DNA of 64,000 nucleotides, from assembly GCA_025992315.1 (NCBI GenBank), contig DAJPHG010000001.1, positions 496,001-560,000 of the forward strand. The letters run 5' to 3'. A program made the position numbers and the translations under genes. This DNA comes from HGM10766 sp900757295. GTDB lineage: Bacteria > Bacillota_I > Bacilli_A > RF39 > UBA660. The notes beneath the pieces were generated by a model. The model was given only the letters and a program-made list of their open reading frames with translations. It had not been told where the DNA came from and searched no databases. Within the stretch, counting starts at the first letter, position 1, and the number at the start of each line of letters is the position of its first letter. Shown here in pieces: positions 36,643 to 44,696 of the stretch.

Positions 36643-36828
36643 ATGGCTAAAAAATCAATGATAGTTAAACAACAGAGACCTGCAAAATTTAAATCTCGTG
36701 CATATACTCGTTGTGAAAGATGTGGTAGACCTCATGGTGTACTTCGTAAATTCAAATTGTGCCGTATTTGTTTTAGAGAACTAGCTAATAAAGGACAAAT
36801 ACCTGGCGTTAAGAAATCAAGTTGGTAA
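36643..36828 (+). CDS. rpsN: 30S ribosomal protein S14, zinc-binding type
   Basis: The short 61-residue form carries CERCGRPHGV and CRICFREL, a Cys4 zinc site, so it is the type Z S14 and needs zinc. The zinc-free long form is not in this window. TTAGGAGGA precedes the ATG. Confidence 0.97.
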   Translation: MAKKSMIVKQQRPAKFKSRAYTRCERCGRPHGVLRKFKLCRICFRELANKGQIPGVKKSSW

Positions 36829-36844
36829 GAAGGGAGGAATTTAA

Positions 36845-37240
36845 ATGGTAGCAGATAGAATTGCTGATATGCTTACAAGAATTCGTAATGCAAATCAAAT
36901 GAAATATGAAACTGTAGAAGTTCTTGGTTCTAAAATGACTTTAGGAATTGCTGAAATTCTAAAAGAAGAAGGATACATTAATGACTACAAATATGAAAAA
37001 AATATTAAAGGTGATAAATTAACTTTAACTTTAAAATATACAAATAAAAAAGAAAGAGTTATAACTGGCCTTAAGAGAATTAGTAAATCAGGTTTACGTG
37101 TTTATGCTAAAAGTGATGAAATTCCTCGTGTTTTAAACGGACTTGGAATTGCAATTATTTCAACTTCAAAAGGATTAATGACTGATAAGAAAGCTAGAGA
37201 AGCTGGATTAGGAGGAGAAGTACTTGCCTTTGTATGGTAA
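36845..37240 (+). CDS. rpsH: 30S ribosomal protein S8
   Basis: The 131 residues hold DRIADMLTRIRNANQM and the C-terminal STSKGLMTDKKAREAGLGGE. In E. coli S8 is the repressor of the spc operon; no S8-like hairpin was evident upstream of rplN or rplE here. AAGGGAGG precedes the ATG. Confidence 0.97.
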   Translation: MVADRIADMLTRIRNANQMKYETVEVLGSKMTLGIAEILKEEGYINDYKYEKNIKGDKLTLTLKYTNKKERVITGLKRISKSGLRVYAKSDEIPRVLNGLGIAIISTSKGLMTDKKAREAGLGGEVLAFVW

Positions 37241-37253
37241 GGAAAATTAACAT

Positions 37254-37790
37254 ATGAGTAGAATTGGAAAAAGAGAATTAATTATTCCTGAAGGTGTTAA
37301 TGTTACAGTTGATAATAATATTGTTACTGTAAAAGGTCCTAAAGGAGAATTAACATTTACATATGATAAATTAATTACAGTTGAAATAATAGATAATAAA
37401 GTAATCGTAAAAAGAAAAAATGAAACAAAAGTTGCTAAACAATTACATGGAACAACTAATGCCTTAATTAATAATATGATTACTGGTGTAACTAGTGGTT
37501 ATACAAAAGATTTAGAAGCAGTAGGTGTTGGTTATAGATTCAATGTTGCTGGAAATAAAATAACTGTAAATGCTGGTTATTCACATCCAGTTGAAGTAAT
37601 CGTACCTAGTGATTTAAAAGCAGAATCAAAAAGTAATACAGAATTATCTATCAGTGGTATAGATAAACAAAGAGTTACTGAATTTGCGGCAAATATTCGT
37701 AAAATAAGAGAACCAGAACCATATAAAGGTAAAGGTATTCGTTATAAAGATGAACATATTCGTCGTAAAGAAGGTAAAAAGGCAGCTTAA
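37254..37790 (+). CDS. rplF: 50S ribosomal protein L6
   Basis: The 178 residues contain two similar domains, with KGPKGELTFTYDKL, VGVGYRFNVAGNKI and the signature REPEPYKGKGIRYKDEHIRRKEGKKAA at the C-terminus (shown as two adjoining parts in the protein). It lies near the factor-binding stalk. A modest GGAAAA site precedes the ATG. Confidence 0.97.
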   Translation: MSRIGKRELIIPEGVNVTVDNNIVTVKGPKGELTFTYDKLITVEIIDNKVIVKRKNETKVAKQLHGTTNALINNMITGVTSGYTKDLEAVGVGYRFNVAGNKITVNAGYSHPVEVIVPSDLKAESKSNTELSISGIDKQRVTEFAANIRKIREPEPYKGKGIRYKDEHIRRKEGKKAA

Positions 37791-37811
37791 TAAGGTAAGG
37801 AGTCAGAAATT

Positions 37812-38168
37812 ATGATAAAAAAAGAATCAAAAAATGTGTCACGTCTAAGAAGACATGCACGTGTTCGTAATAAAATATCTGGTACAGCTACTTGTCCTAG
37901 ATTAAACGTTTTTAGATCTAATTCTAATATTTTTGCCCAAATAATTGATGATGAAAAAGGCGTTACCTTAGTAAGTTCTTCATCTGTTGAATTAAAAATT
38001 AAAAATGGTGGAAATATTGAAGGAGCTAAACTTGTTGGTAAGGATATAGCTACAAAAGCCAAAAAAAATAAAATAGAAAAAATCGTTTTTGATAGAGGTG
38101 GATACCTTTACCATGGTCGCGTTAAAGCTTTAGCAGAAGCTGCTCGTGAAAATGGATTAGAATTCTAG
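37812..38168 (+). CDS. rplR: 50S ribosomal protein L18
   Basis: A 118-residue 5S rRNA-binding protein: RLRRHARVRNKISGTATCPR, VFRSNSNIFAQIIDDEKG and FDRGGYLYHGRVKALAEAAR. AAGGAGTCAGAA precedes the ATG. Confidence 0.97.
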   Translation: MIKKESKNVSRLRRHARVRNKISGTATCPRLNVFRSNSNIFAQIIDDEKGVTLVSSSSVELKIKNGGNIEGAKLVGKDIATKAKKNKIEKIVFDRGGYLYHGRVKALAEAARENGLEF

Positions 38169-38182
38169 AGGGAGGTAAAGAT

Positions 38183-38686
38183 ATGCCAAAATTTGATAAA
38201 GACTCTAAGAAAAATTTGCTTGAAGAAACTGTTGTTTCTATCTCTCGTGTTACAAAAGTAACTAAAGGTGGTAGACATTTTAGATTTTCTGCTACAGTTG
38301 TAGTTGGTAATCGTAAAGGTTTAGTTGGTATTGGAACTGGTAAAGCTAATGAAGTTCCAGAAGCAATTAAAAAAGCTATTCAAGCAGCTAATAAAAACGT
38401 AACAAAGATTGCATTAATTGATAATCGTACAATTCCTCATGAAGCTATTGCAAAAGTAGGTCGTGCTTCTGTTTTAGTAAAACCTGCTAAAGAAGGTACT
38501 GGAGTTATCGCTGGTGGTGCAGCACGTGCTGTACTAGAACTAGCTGGTATTAAAGATATTGTTTCTAAATCTCTTGGTTCTAATACTAAGATTAATGTTG
38601 CTAAAGCAACTTTAGAAGCTTTAAAAATGCAAAGAACACCAGAAAGAATTGCAGAACTTCGTGGTAAGAAAGTTGAGGAGTTATAA
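38183..38686 (+). CDS. rpsE: 30S ribosomal protein S5
   Basis: The 167 residues include VSISRVTKVTKGGRHFRFSA, VVGNRKGLVGIGTGKANEVP and AGGAARAVLELAGI. S5 helps maintain decoding accuracy and mRNA unwinding. The gene ends one base before rplO; rpmD, which normally lies between, is missing. Confidence 0.97.
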   Translation: MPKFDKDSKKNLLEETVVSISRVTKVTKGGRHFRFSATVVVGNRKGLVGIGTGKANEVPEAIKKAIQAANKNVTKIALIDNRTIPHEAIAKVGRASVLVKPAKEGTGVIAGGAARAVLELAGIKDIVSKSLGSNTKINVAKATLEALKMQRTPERIAELRGKKVEEL

Positions 38687-38687
38687 T

Positions 38688-39131
38688 ATGAAATTACATG
38701 AATTAAATAGTGCTCCTGAAGCAAAGACTAGAAAAAGAGTAGGTCGTGGACCTGGATCTGGAATGGGTAAAACTTCTACTCGTGGAGAAAAAGGTCAAAA
38801 AGCTCGTAGTGGGGCAAGTATTCCTGCTTGGTTCCAAGGTGGACAATCTACTTTCTATAGTAGAATTCCAAAAAGAGGTTTTAATAACAAACGTTTTGAA
38901 ACTAAGTTTGCTACAATTAATTTAAGTGATTTAAATAAATTTTTTAATGATGGAGATGTTGTTACTCCTGAAGTATTAAAAGAAAAAGGAATTATCAAAA
39001 AACAATTAAGTGGCGTTAAAGTCTTAGGAAATGGCAATTTAGAAAAGAAATTAACTATTAAAGCTAATAGATTTTCAACTACTGCTGTTTCTAAAATTGA
39101 AAGTGCTGGATCTAAAGCTGAGGTGATTTAG
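38688..39131 (+). CDS. rplO: 50S ribosomal protein L15
   Basis: Start ATG 38688 (MKLHELNSAPEAKTRKRVG); the open frame reaches upstream but into rpsE. GAGGAG in the end of rpsE is the ribosome binding site. The 147 residues show RVGRGPGSGMGKTSTRGEKG and FEGGQ-like WFQGGQSTFYSRIPKRGF. Its stop codon touches the secY start. Confidence 0.97.
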   Translation: MKLHELNSAPEAKTRKRVGRGPGSGMGKTSTRGEKGQKARSGASIPAWFQGGQSTFYSRIPKRGFNNKRFETKFATINLSDLNKFFNDGDVVTPEVLKEKGIIKKQLSGVKVLGNGNLEKKLTIKANRFSTTAVSKIESAGSKAEVI

Positions 39132-40394
39132 ATGTTTGCCACTATTTCGCAAATATTTAAGCCTTCAAATAAAGACTTAAGACATCGCGTTTTATTTACT
39201 TTAGCAATCCTTTCTATCTTTTGTATAGGAACTAATATTACTGTTCCTTGGGCAAATGCTATTACAAAAGAATTAGGATTCCTAGAACTATTTAACTTAA
39301 TGGCAGGTGGTGGCTTAAAGCAATTTTCTATATTTGCTTTAGGTGTTACACCATATATTACTGCTACTATTATTACTCAACTATTACAAATGGATATTAT
39401 TCCATATTTTAGTGAACTAAAAGAGCAAGGCTATGTTGGTAAACAAAAGATTAATAAAATAAATCGCTATTTAGGTATTATATTTGCTTTTGTTCAAGGA
39501 TATGCAATTTCAATTGCCTTCTTAGGAACAAAGGATGTTAATAGTATTCTAAAAACTACTCTTGTATTAACCGCTGGTACTTCTTTGTTAATGTGGTTAG
39601 GTGATCAAATTACTCAAAAGGGTATTGGTAATGGTTTATCATTATTAATTATGGCAGGTATTATTGATTCTATTCCTGGTATGTTTAAAACAGCATTTAC
39701 TGGGTTAATTACTAATGGAACTCATGCTTTACCTGTTGGTATAACTTTATTTAGTTTATTTGTATTAGTTTATTTAATAATAGTTGTTGGAGTTATTTGG
39801 ATTCAACTTGCTGAAAGAAGAATTCAAATACAATATGCTAATAGAAGTAATACAGTTATTGATTCTAAGAATTCATTTTTACCTATAAAAATAAATTCTG
39901 CTGGAGTTATGCCTGTAATTTTTGCTTCAACATTATTAGCATTGCCAGTTACAATTGTTAATTTTATTGGTAATGAAAATGCAATTAATTTTGTTAATAA
40001 ATGGATTAATTATACTTCTCCTACTGGTTTTATTCTTTATATTTTATTAATTTTCTTCTTTGGATACTTTTATACATTTATGTCTATGAATCCAGATGAA
40101 ATGAGTAAGAATTTAAATAAAAGTGGAGCTTATATTCCAGGTGTAAGGCCTGGTAATGTTACTAGTAAATATATTAGTAATGTATTATCTAAATTAACAA
40201 TTGTTGGATCTATATTCTTAATAATTATAGCTGGATTACCAATTATATTTTCTAAATTTTCTGGTTTAGGAAGTAGTGTTACAATTGGTGGTACAGGTTT
40301 ATTAATTGTTGTAGGTGTTGCTATTGAAACTTATAAACAATTAGAAAGTAGTATTGTTAGCCGTAGTTTTAGAAGGAGCAGAAAAAGAATATGA
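39132..40394 (+). CDS. secY: Preprotein translocase subunit SecY
   Basis: The channel subunit of the Sec translocon: 420 residues with about ten membrane helices, the plug/TM2 region GGGLKQFSIFALGVTPYITA, and NKSGAYIPGVRPGNVTSKYI in the cytoplasmic loop. It ends with TGA in an ATGA overlap with adk, one of the points showing that TGA is a stop in this organism. GAGGTGATT at the end of rplO is the ribosome binding site. Confidence 0.97.
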   Translation: MFATISQIFKPSNKDLRHRVLFTLAILSIFCIGTNITVPWANAITKELGFLELFNLMAGGGLKQFSIFALGVTPYITATIITQLLQMDIIPYFSELKEQGYVGKQKINKINRYLGIIFAFVQGYAISIAFLGTKDVNSILKTTLVLTAGTSLLMWLGDQITQKGIGNGLSLLIMAGIIDSIPGMFKTAFTGLITNGTHALPVGITLFSLFVLVYLIIVVGVIWIQLAERRIQIQYANRSNTVIDSKNSFLPIKINSAGVMPVIFASTLLALPVTIVNFIGNENAINFVNKWINYTSPTGFILYILLIFFFGYFYTFMSMNPDEMSKNLNKSGAYIPGVRPGNVTSKYISNVLSKLTIVGSIFLIIIAGLPIIFSKFSGLGSSVTIGGTGLLIVVGVAIETYKQLESSIVSRSFRRSRKRI

Positions 40395-41047
40395 AAAATA
40401 TTGTAATAATTGCTCCTCATGGAACTGGCAAAGGAACGCAATGTGATTTACTTGTTAAAAATTATGGATATAACCATATTTCTACTGGAGAATTGTTTCG
40501 TGAAATTATAAAGAAAAATGATGATTTTTCTAAAAGTGTTCAAGAAACTATAAATAGTGGAAAATTAGTAAGTGATGAAATTGTATTAGAAATGTTAAGT
40601 AACTATATTAATGAAAATAATTTAAAAGAAGGAATTATTTTTGATGGTTATCCTCGTACATTAAGTCAAGCTAAAAGTTTAGATCTATTAATGGATAAAC
40701 TTGGAAGTAAAATCGATTTAGCAATATATTTAGAAATATCTAAAGAGGAAGCTTTAAAAAGAACTTTGGGTCGTTTGATTTGTCCTAATTGTAAGAAATC
40801 TTATAATAAGTTTTATGATTATTTAAAACCACAAGTTGATGGTATTTGTGATGATTGTAAAATTACTTTACAAGGCAGATCAGATGATACTGAAGAAGCA
40901 TTTAACAATTTGTTTGAAGTATTTTTAAATGATACTTATCCTATATTAAATTATTATCAAGAGAAAAATATATTGAAAAAAGTAGATGCGAGTAAAAATC
41001 AAAATGAAATGTTTGCTCAAATTGAAGAAAGTTTAAAAGAGGCTTAG
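40391..41047 (+). CDS. adk: Adenylate kinase, zinc type
   Basis: Adenylate kinase balances ATP, ADP and AMP. The 218 residues hold the P-loop APHGTGKGTQ (usually GPPGAGKGTQ), STGELFREI, FDGYPRTLSQA and a long LID with two Cys pairs (CPNC, CDDC) that bind zinc. The departures in the P-loop keep the Gly and Lys that bind phosphate. Overlaps secY by four bases. Confidence 0.95.
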   Translation: MKNIVIIAPHGTGKGTQCDLLVKNYGYNHISTGELFREIIKKNDDFSKSVQETINSGKLVSDEIVLEMLSNYINENNLKEGIIFDGYPRTLSQAKSLDLLMDKLGSKIDLAIYLEISKEEALKRTLGRLICPNCKKSYNKFYDYLKPQVDGICDDCKITLQGRSDDTEEAFNNLFEVFLNDTYPILNYYQEKNILKKVDASKNQNEMFAQIEESLKEA

Positions 41048-41050
41048 AAA

Positions 41051-41800
41051 ATGATTAGTATTAAAAGTGATCGTGAAATTGAATTAATGAAAATTGCTGG
41101 TAAGATTAATTATGAAACTCATCAGTTAATTAAAGAAAATATTCGACCAGGGATTACTACTAAAGAACTTAATGATATAGCTGATAAATTTATTAGAAGT
41201 AAAGGTGGTATTCCATCATTCTTAAATTATGAAGGTTATCCTGCTTCAATATGTACTTCTATAAATAATGAAGTTGTTCATGGAATTCCTAGTAACAGAA
41301 AATTAAAAAATGGTGATATAATATCTATTGATATCGGTGTTATATACAAAGGCTATCATTCTGATTCAGCTTGGACACATCCAGTTGGAACAATCAGTAA
41401 AGATAAAGAGTTCTTACTAGAACATACTAAAAAAGCTTTGTATGAAGGAATAAAAGAAGTAAAAGCTGGTGCTAGACTTCATAATATCGGGGCTAAAATT
41501 GAAGAATATGCTTTAAAACATCATTTAGGAGTTGTTAAAGAATTAGTTGGCCATGGTGTTGGTCAAAATCTTCATGAAGATCCTGATGTTCCTAATTATG
41601 GTAAATATGATACTGGTATTGTTTTGAAAAAAGGTATGACAATCGCTATTGAACCTATGTTAAATCTTGGAACTGAAAAAATATATTTGCTTGATGATGA
41701 TTGGACAATCATTACTAGAGATAATAAACCATCTGCTCACTTTGAGCATACTGTTTTAGTTACTGATGATGGTTATGAAATTTTAACAGGAGATGAATAA
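41051..41800 (+). CDS. map: Methionine aminopeptidase, type I
   Basis: MetAP removes the initiator methionine. In 249 residues the metal ligands are seen in SIDIGVIYKGYHSDSA (two Asp), GHGVGQNLHE (His), AIEPML (Glu) and FEHTVLVT (Glu). It sits between adk and infA, a standard order. The start follows the adk stop by three bases. Confidence 0.96.
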   Translation: MISIKSDREIELMKIAGKINYETHQLIKENIRPGITTKELNDIADKFIRSKGGIPSFLNYEGYPASICTSINNEVVHGIPSNRKLKNGDIISIDIGVIYKGYHSDSAWTHPVGTISKDKEFLLEHTKKALYEGIKEVKAGARLHNIGAKIEEYALKHHLGVVKELVGHGVGQNLHEDPDVPNYGKYDTGIVLKKGMTIAIEPMLNLGTEKIYLLDDDWTIITRDNKPSAHFEHTVLVTDDGYEILTGDE

Positions 41801-42019
41801 ATGGCGAAAGAAAAAAAATTAGAAGTTGAAGGAAAAGTAGTTGACGTTTTAAAGGGCGGAGATTATTTAGTAGAACTTGAAAATGGACATACTGTAAATG
41901 CCTACGTTTCTGGTAAAATGCGTGTGAATATGATACGTATTCTACCAGGTGATACAGTAACAATTGAACTTTCACCTTACGATTTAACACGTGGGCGAAT
42001 TATTTGGAATAAGAGATAA
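41801..42019 (+). CDS. infA: Translation initiation factor IF-1
   Basis: The 72-residue OB-fold protein (VDVLKGGDYLVELENGHTV, GKMRVNMIRILPGDTVTIEL, LTRGRIIW) blocks the A site during initiation. It starts the base after the map stop codon, with AGGAGATG in the end of map. Confidence 0.97.
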   Translation: MAKEKKLEVEGKVVDVLKGGDYLVELENGHTVNAYVSGKMRVNMIRILPGDTVTIELSPYDLTRGRIIWNKR

Positions 42020-42033
42020 TAGGAGGTAAACTT

Positions 42034-42147
42034 ATGAAAGTTAGACCATCGGTAAAACCGATTTGTGCAAAATGCAAAAAGATAAAAAGAAAAGGAAAAA
42101 ATATGATTATTTGTGAAAATCCAAAACACAAACAAAGACAAGGTTAG
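42034..42147 (+). CDS. rpmJ: 50S ribosomal protein L36
   Basis: A 37-residue gene found by reading between infA and rpsM: MKVRPSVKPICAKCKKIKR to CENPKHKQRQG. It keeps the Cys-x-x-Cys ... Cys-x4-His zinc site of the C+ type. TAGGAGG precedes the ATG. Confidence 0.96.
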   Translation: MKVRPSVKPICAKCKKIKRKGKNMIICENPKHKQRQG

Positions 42148-42159
42148 GAAGGTGAATAT

Positions 42160-42534
42160 ATGGCACGTATTAAAAATATTGAATTACCAAATGAAAAACA
42201 TGTAGTTATTGGTTTAACTGCTATTTATGGAATTGGTCGCAATATAGCTAAATCTATTTGTGAAGAAGCTAAAGTTGATCCAACAAAAAAATGTAAAGAT
42301 TTAACTAATGATGAAATAACTGCTCTACGTGGTTTAGTTGATAAAGAAATCGTAGAAGGTGATCTTCGTCGTGAAGTTCAAATGAATATTAAAAATAAAA
42401 TGGAAATTAATAGTTACCAAGGTATTAGACATAAAAAAGGCCTTCCTGTTCGTGGTCAAAGAACATCTCGTAATGCTCGTACTCGTAAAGGAAAAGGTAA
42501 AGTAGTAGCTAACAAGAAAAAAGTAGGTAAATAG
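42160..42534 (+). CDS. rpsM: 30S ribosomal protein S13
   Basis: The 124 residues carry ALTAIYGIG-type GLTAIYGIGRNIAKSICEEA, INSYQGIRHKKGLPVRGQRT and the basic tail that touches P-site tRNA. GGAAGGTGA precedes the ATG. Confidence 0.97.
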   Translation: MARIKNIELPNEKHVVIGLTAIYGIGRNIAKSICEEAKVDPTKKCKDLTNDEITALRGLVDKEIVEGDLRREVQMNIKNKMEINSYQGIRHKKGLPVRGQRTSRNARTRKGKGKVVANKKKVGK

Positions 42535-42545
42535 GAGGTTAAATA

Positions 42546-42929
42546 ATGGCTTATAATAGAAGAAAAAGAAAAATAAAGAAAAATATTCCTGAAGCTGTTG
42601 CACATATTCATTCAACTTTCAATAATACTGTTGTTAGTATTACTGATAAAGAAGGTAATGTAATATCTTGGGCATCATCAGGTACAATTGGATATAAAGG
42701 AAGTAAAAAGAAAACTCCTTTTGCAGCAGGTTTAGCTGCTGAAGCTGCTGGTAAAGGTGCTATGGATTGTGGAGTAAGAAAAGTTGAAGTTAAAGTTAAA
42801 GGTTTAGGTTCTGGTCGTGAAAATGCGATTCGTTCTTTACAAACTGTTGGTTTAGAAATCACTTCAATTTCTGATGTAACACCAATACCACACAATGGTT
42901 GTCGTCCACCAAAACGTCCAAGAAATTAA
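42546..42929 (+). CDS. rpsK: 30S ribosomal protein S11
   Basis: A 127-residue platform protein with HIHSTFNNTVVSITDKEGN, GYKGSKKKTPFAAGLAAE and the C-terminal PIPHNGCRPPKRPRN. TAGGAGG precedes the ATG. Confidence 0.97.
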   Translation: MAYNRRKRKIKKNIPEAVAHIHSTFNNTVVSITDKEGNVISWASSGTIGYKGSKKKTPFAAGLAAEAAGKGAMDCGVRKVEVKVKGLGSGRENAIRSLQTVGLEITSISDVTPIPHNGCRPPKRPRN

Positions 42930-42950
42930 TAGGGGAAAGGAAAGTTAAAA

Positions 42951-43898
42951 ATGAATATTAGATTTGAAAAACCAGAATTTAAAATTGTTGAATATATGGA
43001 AAGTAACCATTATGGTAGATTTGTTTTAGAACCACTTGAAAGAGGTTTTGGAACTACTATAGGTAATGCATTACGTAGAGTAATGTTATCAAGTTTACCA
43101 GGTTCTGCGATTACAAGTGTGAAAATTGATGGAGTATTACATGAATTCCAAAAGTTAGATGGTGTTGTAGAAGATGTTACTGCAATTATTCTTGCTTTAA
43201 AAAGTGTAGTAATCAAAAATCATACTGAAGAAGACAAAGTTATAAGATTATCTGTAGCAAAAGAAGGTCCAGTAACTGCTGGCGATATTGAACATGATGC
43301 AGATATCGAAATTATGAATCCTGATCTTGTTATTTGTAATTTAGTTAAAGGTGGAAAAATTGAAGCTAAAATGACTGTTTCAAATGGACGTGGTTACGTT
43401 GATTCAAAAGCAAATCAAAAATTACTAGAAAATAGTGAAGCTGGTGTAATTCCTATTGATTCATTATATTCTCCAATTGAAAGAGTATCATATGAAATTG
43501 AACCTGCTCGTGTAGGTCAAAATGAAAATTATGATAAACTTGTAATGGAAGTTTATACTAATGGATCTATTACTCCTGAAGAAGCTATGGCTCTAGCTGG
43601 TAGAATACTAATAGAACATTTTAATATAGTAACTGATTTAAATTCAATAAGTGATGTTTCTGGAATGATGGCTGAGAAAAAGGTTGATACTATTACTAAA
43701 ACATTAGAAACACCTATTGAAGAAATAGAATTCTCTGTAAGAGCATATAATTGTTTAAAAAGAGCAGGAATTCATACTGTACAAGATTTAATTTCTAAAA
43801 AAGAAGTTGAAGTTACTAAAATACGTAACTTAGGTAAAAAATCTTTAAAAGAAGTTATTGATAAAGTAAAAGAGTTAGGTCTTAAATTTAACGATTAA
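42951..43898 (+). CDS. rpoA: RNA polymerase alpha subunit
   Basis: The 315-residue subunit has the assembly domain (YGRFVLEPLERGFGTTIGNALRRV would be one stretch; key parts are LERGFGTTIGNALRR and LPGSAITSVKIDGV) and the C-terminal domain (VRAYNCLKRAGIHTVQDLI, NLGKKSLKEV) that contacts UP elements and activators. GGGGAAAGGA precedes the ATG. Confidence 0.97.
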   Translation: MNIRFEKPEFKIVEYMESNHYGRFVLEPLERGFGTTIGNALRRVMLSSLPGSAITSVKIDGVLHEFQKLDGVVEDVTAIILALKSVVIKNHTEEDKVIRLSVAKEGPVTAGDIEHDADIEIMNPDLVICNLVKGGKIEAKMTVSNGRGYVDSKANQKLLENSEAGVIPIDSLYSPIERVSYEIEPARVGQNENYDKLVMEVYTNGSITPEEAMALAGRILIEHFNIVTDLNSISDVSGMMAEKKVDTITKTLETPIEEIEFSVRAYNCLKRAGIHTVQDLISKKEVEVTKIRNLGKKSLKEVIDKVKELGLKFND

Positions 43899-43912
43899 GG
43901 AGGTACTAGAAT

Positions 43913-44254
43913 ATGGCATATAGAAAATTAAGTAGAGAATCAAGAATTCGTCGTAGTATGCTTGCTGGTATAACTAAAGATGTTATAATGAATGAATCTG
44001 TAGTTACTACTGAAGCAAGAGCAAAAGAAGTTCGTAAGTTTGTTGATAAAATGATTACTTATGGAAAAAAAGGAACTTTAGTTTCTAGAAGAAAAGCTTT
44101 AGCTTTCTTACATAATGATAAAGAGGTTGTTAGTAAAGTATTTAATGACTTAGCTAAAAGATATGAAAACAGAAATGGTGGATATACTCGTATCATTAAA
44201 ATTAAAGAAAGAGTTGGAGACGATGCTCTAACTGTAAAATTAGAACTAGTTTAA
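43913..44254 (+). CDS. rplQ: 50S ribosomal protein L17
   Basis: The last gene of the operon, 113 residues: YRKLSRESRIRRSMLAGITK, VTTEARAKEVRKFVDKMIT and NGGYTRIIKIKERVGDDA. AAGGAGG precedes the ATG, and a terminator overlaps the stop. Confidence 0.97.
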   Translation: MAYRKLSRESRIRRSMLAGITKDVIMNESVVTTEARAKEVRKFVDKMITYGKKGTLVSRRKALAFLHNDKEVVSKVFNDLAKRYENRNGGYTRIIKIKERVGDDALTVKLELV

Positions 44255-44267
44255 TAGTTCTTTTTTA
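44242..44267 (+). terminator. Terminator of the S10-spc-alpha operon
   Basis: AGAACTA and TAGTTCT pair across GTTTAA and lead to T6; the stem spans the rplQ stop. It also faces the end of the minus-strand gene that follows. Confidence 0.8.
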
Positions 44268-44597
44268 TTTGTTATTTTTTAGTTTTTCAAGCTCTTCTTG
44301 CATTAATTGAAGAGCTCTTTGGATATTATCAATATCTTTTACATTAACTTTTTCTGGATTCTTATAAAAATGGTTATTAGTATCACTTTTTATATTACTA
44401 CCTACATTATTTTGAAATCTTGCGTTAATTAGTTGTTGCTGAGCAGCTGTAGTAAGCATAAATTGTCCGACTAAAATAATCCAATTGCCAATTGAATTTA
44501 ATTCGCTTGCATTAAAGTCATCTTCTATTAAGTAGCCTACAATACAAGCTATTGCACTAAATAATTCTGGATTAGTATTAGGTGGAAATCTTGCCAT
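44265..44597 (-). CDS. Conserved hypothetical protein, MARFPPNTNPE type
   Basis: Start ATG 44597 (MARFPPNTNPELFSAIA) is preceded on the minus strand by AGAGGAG; the frame opens ten residues earlier without a signal. The 110 residues comprise a helical N-terminal part with two hydrophobic stretches (SAIACIVGYLIED, IGNWIILVGQFMLT), the AAQQQLI motif, an Asn-rich middle and an amphipathic C-terminal helix. I believe related proteins occur widely in gut Bacillota, but I know no function. Confidence 0.6.
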   Translation of the reverse strand: MARFPPNTNPELFSAIACIVGYLIEDDFNASELNSIGNWIILVGQFMLTTAAQQQLINARFQNNVGSNIKSDTNNHFYKNPEKVNVKDIDNIQRALQLMQEELEKLKNNK

Positions 44598-44696
44598 ATA
44601 ATCTCCTCTTATAATTATATTTTTCAAATTTAATAATATTGCAATAAGTCTGTGATTGTGTTATTATTTTAATAGTATAGAATAAGGGAGTGTCTT

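Noticed and set aside
40380..40394. Possible use of TGA as tryptophan, as in Mycoplasma
   Set aside because: Trp is coded by TGG throughout, and secY ends in TGA in a tight ATGA overlap with adk at the right place. Reading TGA as Trp gives no improved gene ends; the TGA in the 30.0-kb gene is better explained by a frameshift.
44265..44597. PPNTN in MARFPPNTNPE as another sortase signal
   Set aside because: The motif is at the N-terminus of a protein without signal peptide, so it cannot be a sorting signal. The match to the end of the 7.1-kb gene is probably chance.
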